Assembly: GCA_026014515.1 (NCBI GenBank)
Contig: JAOZIG010000458.1
Span: 1-9,764, forward strand
Source of the DNA: Candidatus Bathyarchaeota archaeon
Lineage (GTDB): Archaea > Thermoproteota > Bathyarchaeia > TCS64
DNA length: 9,764 nt
Direction of reading: 5' to 3'
Shown piece after piece: positions 5,607-9,764 of this stretch (the stretch's first letter is position 1; each line of letters opens with the position of its first letter). The notes below the pieces were generated by a model, which did no database searches, was not told the DNA's origin, and saw only the letters and a program-made list of their open reading frames with translations. The translations under genes and the position numbers were made by a program.

Positions 5607-6605
5607 TTAGAGTGCTTTAGCTACTGCTTCTGCGAACTCTACTGTGGTGGCTTTGCCTTTGAGGTCTGGTGTCAGGGTCTTTCCTTCTTTCAGTACCTTG
5701 AGAACTGCGTCCTCGATGAGTTTAGCTGCCTTGTTCTCGCCTAGCCATTCTAGCATCATTGCTGCGCTGAGCATGCATGCTGCTGGGTTTGCGATTCCTT
5801 TGCCTGCGATGTCTGGTGCTGAGCCGTGTACTGGCTCGAAGATGCACATGTCGTCGCCGACGTTGCCGCTTGGTGCCATTCCTAGTCCGCCGACGAGTCC
5901 TGCGGTTACGTCGCTGAGGATGTCTCCGAACATGTTTGTGGTTACTACTACCTCGAATGATTCGGGGTACATTACCAGCCACATGCTTGCCGCGTCAACG
6001 ATTAGCTCATTGTACTCCATCTCAGGGTACTCTGCTGCGACTGATCTTGATGCTTCAAGGAACAATCCATCAGTGTAATCCAGTACGTTTGACTTGTGGA
6101 TGGCTGTGACCTTCTTCTTGCCGTTCTTCTTTGCCCACTCGAAGGCATAGCGTACGATGCGTTCTGATGCCTCCCATGTGATGACACGGACGTTAAAGGC
6201 TGATCTGGGTGATCTGTGTCCAATCATCTTGTAGATGCCCTCAGTGTTCTCCCTGACCATCATAATATCTGTCTCAGGACGAACCGCCGGTACTCCGGGG
6301 TAAGCCTTTGCGGGGCGTAGGTTAGCGTAGAGGTTGAACATCTGCCGTAGGGGTAGAATAGTCTCTTTTGCTGTCTCGCCTACACAAGCGAATAGGCATG
6401 CGTCTGCCTCTTTTACGCCATCAATGGTTGCCTGTGGTAGTGCTGTGCCGCTTCTTTTCTTCTCGGCGTCACCGATCATGTATGTTTTGTACTCGAACTC
6501 GATGTCTGTTTTCTTCTGGAGGGCGTCCATTACCTTGACTGTTGCGTCAACGACCTCTGGACCGATTCCGTCTCCAGGTAGCAATGCTATATTGTATTTT
6601 GTCAT
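5607..6605 (-). CDS. leuB: 3-isopropylmalate dehydrogenase family (LeuB)
   Basis: This 332-residue beta-decarboxylating dehydrogenase oxidises and decarboxylates the 3-substituted malate made by LeuCD to a 2-oxoacid, with NAD+. Motifs are LLPGDGIGPEV (8-18), substrate arginines Arg87, Arg97 and Arg118 (LPLRQ, ANLRP, MMVREN), Tyr125, Lys171 in HKSNVLDYTDG, and metal aspartates Asp204, Asp228 and Asp232. HGSAPDIAGKGIANP (260-274) has Asp265-Ile266, the pair typical of NAD+ rather than NADP+ use. Uncharged ETILPL precedes Arg87, which suits an alkyl-malate, but homoisocitrate or methylmalate cannot be excluded. The start is ATG 6605, sharing one base with the leuD stop, with AGAGGA seven bases upstream. 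ATG 6611 would have only one base of spacing. It is the last gene of the leu operon. Confidence 0.92.
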   Translation of the reverse strand: MTKYNIALLPGDGIGPEVVDATVKVMDALQKKTDIEFEYKTYMIGDAEKKRSGTALPQATIDGVKEADACLFACVGETAKETILPLRQMFNLYANLRPAKAYPGVPAVRPETDIMMVRENTEGIYKMIGHRSPRSAFNVRVITWEASERIVRYAFEWAKKNGKKKVTAIHKSNVLDYTDGLFLEASRSVAAEYPEMEYNELIVDAASMWLVMYPESFEVVVTTNMFGDILSDVTAGLVGGLGMAPSGNVGDDMCIFEPVHGSAPDIAGKGIANPAACMLSAAMMLEWLGENKAAKLIEDAVLKVLKEGKTLTPDLKGKATTVEFAEAVAKAL

Positions 6606-7099
6606 TACCATTCCTCTGTTTTGTTAAGGTAAGGTGCTAAGCCTCCTGCATTTAACACTTCCACCATGAAGGGTGGGAGGGGCTTGAACCTGAGTTCCTT
6701 ACCATTACTCAGGTTACGAACATATCCGCCTGTAACATCAACCTCCAATACATCCCCCTTCTCCACAGCGTCATGGATACCGGGGCACTCCAGCGCTGGT
6801 AAGCCGATGTTGATGGCGTTTCTGTAGAATATTCTTGCGAAGCTCTCAGCCAAGACGATGCTTACACCGTTACCCAGTAGGGCTATTGGTGCGTGTTCTC
6901 GGCTTGAGCCGCATCCAAAGTTGGTGCGTCCAACCACGATGTCTCCCTGTTTTACGCCTGCTCTGAAGCTTGGGTCGTGTTCCTCGAAGACTTTTTCAGC
7001 CATCTCCTCTGGGTCTGTTAGCTCCATGTAGCGTCCGGGTATGATGTAGTCCGTGTTGACGTCATCACCATACTTCCAGATGTTTCCTTTTAGCAGCAT
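6605..7099 (-). CDS. leuD: 3-isopropylmalate dehydratase small subunit (LeuD)
   Basis: This 164-residue aconitase-superfamily swivel subunit pairs with LeuC to isomerise 2-isopropylmalate to 3-isopropylmalate, or a homologous step. It has the archaeal-length form with YGDDVNTDYIIPGRY (10-24) and the core FGCGSSREHAP (61-71). The substrate-specificity loop reads YMEL at 24-27. As I recall, methanogen homoaconitase carries an arginine at 26 in this loop; the Glu here argues against homoaconitase but does not prove isopropylmalate. The gene begins directly after the leuC stop with no gap and has a strong GAGGAGG Shine-Dalgarno. Its own stop overlaps leuB. An obligate LeuC partner is expected because it has no Fe-S ligands itself. 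Confidence 0.93.
   Translation of the reverse strand: MLLKGNIWKYGDDVNTDYIIPGRYMELTDPEEMAEKVFEEHDPSFRAGVKQGDIVVGRTNFGCGSSREHAPIALLGNGVSIVLAESFARIFYRNAINIGLPALECPGIHDAVEKGDVLEVDVTGGYVRNLSNGKELRFKPLPPFMVEVLNAGGLAPYLNKTEEW
6612..6617 (-). promoter_or_regulatory. Shine-Dalgarno that decides the leuB start
   Basis: AGAGGA on the minus strand lies at the end of leuD. The gap to ATG 6605 is seven bases after GAGG, and to ATG 6611 only one base, so the downstream start is favoured. With the TAATG overlap, this implies coupled translation. Confidence 0.75.
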
Positions 7100-8356
7100 T
7101 TAGACAACCTCCTCTGGATGTGTGATATATCCTGTTAATGCGGATGCTGCTGCTACCGATGCGCTGCTTAGGTATACTTCTGCTTCTGGGCTTCCCTGTC
7201 TGCCCCTGAAGTTGCGGTTGCTTGTGCTGATTCCCCTTTCTCCGGGTCCAAGTAAGCCAATGTGACCGCCGAAACAGGCTGCGCAGCTTGGGTTGCTGAC
7301 TACGGCACCTGAGTCCAGTAGGTCTTCGATGATGCCTTTCTGTAGTGCTTCTTTGTAGACTGCTCTAGAGGCTGGTACAACGAGCACCCTTACATCAGGG
7401 TGAACCTGTCGATCTTTCAACAATGCGTGTGCCTGTTCAAGGTCTTCTAGACGTCCGTTGGTGCATGAGCCGATGAATGCTTGATTGATCTTAACCTTTC
7501 CTAGCTCGCTGACGCCTTTCACGTTGTCTACGTTGTGGGGGCATGCTACTTGAGGTTCCATGCCTGTTAGGTCTAGGTCCAGTGTCTCCTTGTAGACTGC
7601 GTCTTTGTCTGCTTTCACCATGTCATATGGTCCACTTGTGCGCTGGTCTAGCCATTCAGTGGTCTTCTTGTCCGCCTCACAGATGCCAGCCTTGCCGCCC
7701 ATCTCTATCGCCATGTTGCATAGGGTCATTCTGCCAGCTATGCTCATGTCTTCAACCACTTTGCCGTGGTATTCAAGGGTCATGTAGGTGGCTCCACTGA
7801 CCCCAATCTCCTTGGCTATGCGAAGGGTCACATCTTTTGGGTGAACATACTTGTCCAGTGTTCCATTTACGTTGACCTTGATGGTCTCGGGAACCCTGAG
7901 CCAAGTCTTGCCTCGGGCAAGCACAGCTCCCATATCTGTTGAGCCCACGCCTGTTGCGAAGGCTCCGAAGGCTCCATGGGTACAGGTGTGGCTGTCTGCG
8001 CCGATAACCATCATACCGGGCTTTACGAATCCATGCTCAGGTAATACTTGATGGCAGACGCCGCTGTTGACGTCGAAGAAGTTCTTCATCTCCTGTGCTC
8101 TGACGAAGTCTCGGATGACGTTGTGTACTCTTGCGCTGTTGACGCTGCTGGGTGGTGCGACGTGGTCCAGTATCATGACTACTTTATCTGGGTCCCAGAC
8201 ATGGTCTGCTCCCATCTGGTACATTGCCTCAAAGGCTAGTACGCTTGTTACGTCGTGGTTGAGCGCCACGTCTACTTTTGCTTTTACGAAGTCTCCCGCG
8301 GAGACGGTTTCTTGGTTTGATGCTTTTGCTAATATTTTCTCGCTGATTGTGCTCAT
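7100..8356 (-). CDS. leuC: 3-isopropylmalate dehydratase large subunit (LeuC)
   Basis: This 418-residue Fe-S dehydratase subunit is the usual length of the archaeal LeuC/HacA type, which is shorter than bacterial LeuC. The 4Fe-4S ligands are Cys298 in GSCTNGR (297-302 region) and Cys358 and Cys361 in SCAACFGGH. Other family signatures are LDHVAPPSS (63-71), GADSHTCTHGAFGAFATGVGSTD (119-141 region) and RNFRGRQGSP (381-390). It forms the active site with LeuD, encoded next. Isopropylmalate and homoaconitate enzymes share this subunit type, so substrate rests on the small subunit and context. The start ATG 8356 overlaps the leuA stop by four bases (ATGA), with GAAGG seven bases upstream, indicating translational coupling. 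Confidence 0.95.
   Translation of the reverse strand: MSTISEKILAKASNQETVSAGDFVKAKVDVALNHDVTSVLAFEAMYQMGADHVWDPDKVVMILDHVAPPSSVNSARVHNVIRDFVRAQEMKNFFDVNSGVCHQVLPEHGFVKPGMMVIGADSHTCTHGAFGAFATGVGSTDMGAVLARGKTWLRVPETIKVNVNGTLDKYVHPKDVTLRIAKEIGVSGATYMTLEYHGKVVEDMSIAGRMTLCNMAIEMGGKAGICEADKKTTEWLDQRTSGPYDMVKADKDAVYKETLDLDLTGMEPQVACPHNVDNVKGVSELGKVKINQAFIGSCTNGRLEDLEQAHALLKDRQVHPDVRVLVVPASRAVYKEALQKGIIEDLLDSGAVVSNPSCAACFGGHIGLLGPGERGISTSNRNFRGRQGSPEAEVYLSSASVAAASALTGYITHPEEVV
7108..7114 (-). promoter_or_regulatory. Shine-Dalgarno of leuD
   Basis: GAGGAGG on the minus strand lies eight bases before ATG 7099, inside the final codons of leuC. It is the strongest ribosome binding site in the operon. Confidence 0.8.
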
Positions 8357-9764
8357 TGTTTTTCCTTCTTCATGTTCTGGTACAGGTTTACACCGTTCAG
8401 GTAGGCGTTGACGCTTGCAAGTACAATGTCCTCGTTGACGCCTCGACTGGTGACAACGCGGTCTCCTTGTCTGAGGCGGACTTCGACATTTACTACAGCG
8501 TTTGTTCCTCCTGTAATGGCTTCAACTTGGTATAGTTCAAGCTCAACAGGGTCCTCGATGGCTACTGCCTTAACCAACGCATTCAGTGTGGCGTCTACTG
8601 GTCCGTTGCCTGTGGCTGCCTCCATGTAGCTGTCGCCGTTGCGTGTTACCTTGATGCTGGCTGTGGGTGTGATCTTGTTGCCTGTGGTTACTATGAACTC
8701 GTCAACCACCAGTGGGTTCTGTTGCTCAAGATGCATAACCTCTGATGCTATCCCATATAGATCGGTGTCGCTGATGAGGTTCCCCTTGTCTCCAATGGAT
8801 TTCACCTGTTCGAGTATACTGTTGAACTGCTCCTCACTGGGCTCCAACCCCATGGTCATCAGGTTATTGAATAACCCAGTTGAGCCAGCGTGCTTACCAC
8901 TGACAAGTCTACGAGTTGCACCAACAAGAGCAGGATCAATCCGCTCATAGGTGGTTGGATCACGTAGAATCGCGTGGGTGTGGATGCCTGACTCATGGGC
9001 GAAGGCGTTTCTGCCTACGATTGCCTTGTTTGGCTGCACCTGCATACCTGTTACTCGGCTGACCGTATGGCTGGTTGATGTGATCCGTTGCATGTTGATG
9101 CCTGTCTTCACCTTGTAGAGAAGCTCCAACGCTACACAGTTTTCCTCTAGGCTTGCGTTTCCCGCTCTTTCACCCAAGCCGTTGATGGTTGCGTGGATGT
9201 GTGTTGCTCCACCAGCTACTCCAGCTATTGTGTTCGCTGTGGCTAACCCAAAGTCATTGTGGACATGTACGCCGAGCACCATGTCTGGGAACATCTCATG
9301 AAGCTCCCCATAGTATGCTAGGCTTCGTTCTGGTGTCAATGTGCCTACAGTGTCACAGGGCGTGACTCGGTCTACTCCTGCGTCCATTGCACGCTGGATA
9401 ACCTCTCTCAGGAAACTCATCTCTGTGCGTGATCCGTCCTCAAGACAGATTTCTGCTATTACGCCCCTGTCTTTGGCGTGTTGTACCACGTTGCTGGTTA
9501 CGTCCAGTATCCATGCTTGTTCTTTGTTGAATTTGCGTTTGACGTGTAGTTCACTGACTGGTATGATGATGTTTACGCTGTCTACTCCTGCGTCTATCGC
9601 CACGTCTATGTCTTTGATTACGCTTCTGGTGGCGCTGCATACCTCTGCGTCCAGTCCCGCGTTGCTGATTAACTCGACTGCCTCTTTCTCACCCGGTGAT
9701 ACTGCCGCGAATCCTGCCTCGATAACATTGACGCCGAGACTGTCCAGTGCTCGTGCTATCTCTA
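8353..9764 (-). CDS. leuA: 2-isopropylmalate synthase family (LeuA/CimA), N-terminus cut by right edge
   Basis: The frame is open to the right edge, giving 469 C-terminal residues. The missing N-terminus should hold the RDGxQ catalytic motif. The in-window part starts within the TIM barrel at EIARALDSLGVNVIEAGF. It continues through the metal motif HVHNDFGLA (about 166-174), NGLGERAGNASLEE (about 194-207) and HESGIHTHAILRDPTTYE (about 256-273). The last 115 or so residues form a LeuA dimer/regulatory domain (from DEFIVTTGNKITPTASIKV on), which binds the feedback amino acid in the family. The enzyme condenses acetyl-CoA with a 2-oxoacid. The domain makes short homocitrate synthases unlikely but fits both isopropylmalate synthase and citramalate synthase. 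The GTG at 9603 lies inside the barrel and is not the true start. It is the first visible gene of leuA-C-D-B. Confidence 0.9.
   Translation of the reverse strand, partial: EIARALDSLGVNVIEAGFAAVSPGEKEAVELISNAGLDAEVCSATRSVIKDIDVAIDAGVDSVNIIIPVSELHVKRKFNKEQAWILDVTSNVVQHAKDRGVIAEICLEDGSRTEMSFLREVIQRAMDAGVDRVTPCDTVGTLTPERSLAYYGELHEMFPDMVLGVHVHNDFGLATANTIAGVAGGATHIHATINGLGERAGNASLEENCVALELLYKVKTGINMQRITSTSHTVSRVTGMQVQPNKAIVGRNAFAHESGIHTHAILRDPTTYERIDPALVGATRRLVSGKHAGSTGLFNNLMTMGLEPSEEQFNSILEQVKSIGDKGNLISDTDLYGIASEVMHLEQQNPLVVDEFIVTTGNKITPTASIKVTRNGDSYMEAATGNGPVDATLNALVKAVAIEDPVELELYQVEAITGGTNAVVNVEVRLRQGDRVVTSRGVNEDIVLASVNAYLNGVNLYQNMKKEKQ
8364..8368 (-). promoter_or_regulatory. Shine-Dalgarno of leuC
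   Basis: GAAGG on the minus strand lies seven bases before ATG 8356, in the last codons of leuA. It is weaker than the leuD site and consistent with coupling through the ATGA overlap. Confidence 0.6.

Noticed and set aside
5722..5982. An 86-codon, Arg-rich minus-strand frame inside leuB.
   Set aside because: It is the same strand read in another frame within the conserved NAD-binding part of LeuB; the Arg richness is a frame artefact.
7166..7175. Possible extra operator copy containing GGTATAC inside leuC.
   Set aside because: Only the 7-base core matches, it is single, and it lies inside a coding region with no paired repeat or promoter.
9603..9605. GTG as the start of leuA.
   Set aside because: The frame continues upstream to the window edge with clear LeuA-family sequence, so this codon is internal.

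Overview
The window is archaeal. The evidence is two adjacent group II chaperonin (thermosome) genes with Gly/Met-rich tails, archaeal-type split LeuC/LeuD subunits, an ArsR-type regulator resembling archaeal heat-shock regulators, and TATA-like boxes about 25 bp from probable start sites. Base composition is fairly balanced. I cannot name the phylum from the sequence alone.

Layout, left to right. Positions 1-424 (minus) hold the N-terminal part of an M20-family amidohydrolase that runs off the left edge. A 74-bp divergent promoter region (425-498) separates it from a creatininase-family metal hydrolase (499-1248, plus), the only plus-strand gene. That gene ends in a hairpin/T-run and converges on the minus-strand thermosome pair (4626-2965, then 2951-1302). 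Upstream of the pair are a possible 30-residue leader ORF (4721-4629) and a promoter with an array of GGTWTACAAC sites. Next come an ArsR-type regulator with two winged-helix domains (5526-4795) and its own promoter, which carries the same sites. The rest of the window is a tightly packed minus-strand operon, leuA-leuC-leuD-leuB (9764-5607). LeuA is cut by the right edge, and the genes overlap or abut with clear Shine-Dalgarno sequences.

How the genes work together. LeuA, LeuC, LeuD and LeuB catalyse the acyl-CoA condensation, isomerisation (two subunits) and oxidative decarboxylation of 2-oxoacid chain elongation. Leucine synthesis is most likely, although a citramalate route to isoleucine is not excluded. 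The two chaperonin subunits probably assemble together. The most interesting feature is regulatory: the promoters of the ArsR-type gene and of the chaperonin operon match at 34 of 41 ungapped positions. Both carry the same TATA element and the same pair of direct repeats with a 14-bp period, placed over the predicted transcription start. This predicts an autoregulated chaperonin regulator. The short leader ORF begins where the regulator gene begins relative to its own promoter, and stops two bases before the first chaperonin start codon.

There is no gene-free stretch longer than 300 bases. I saw no tRNA, rRNA, CRISPR array, insertion sequence or attachment site.
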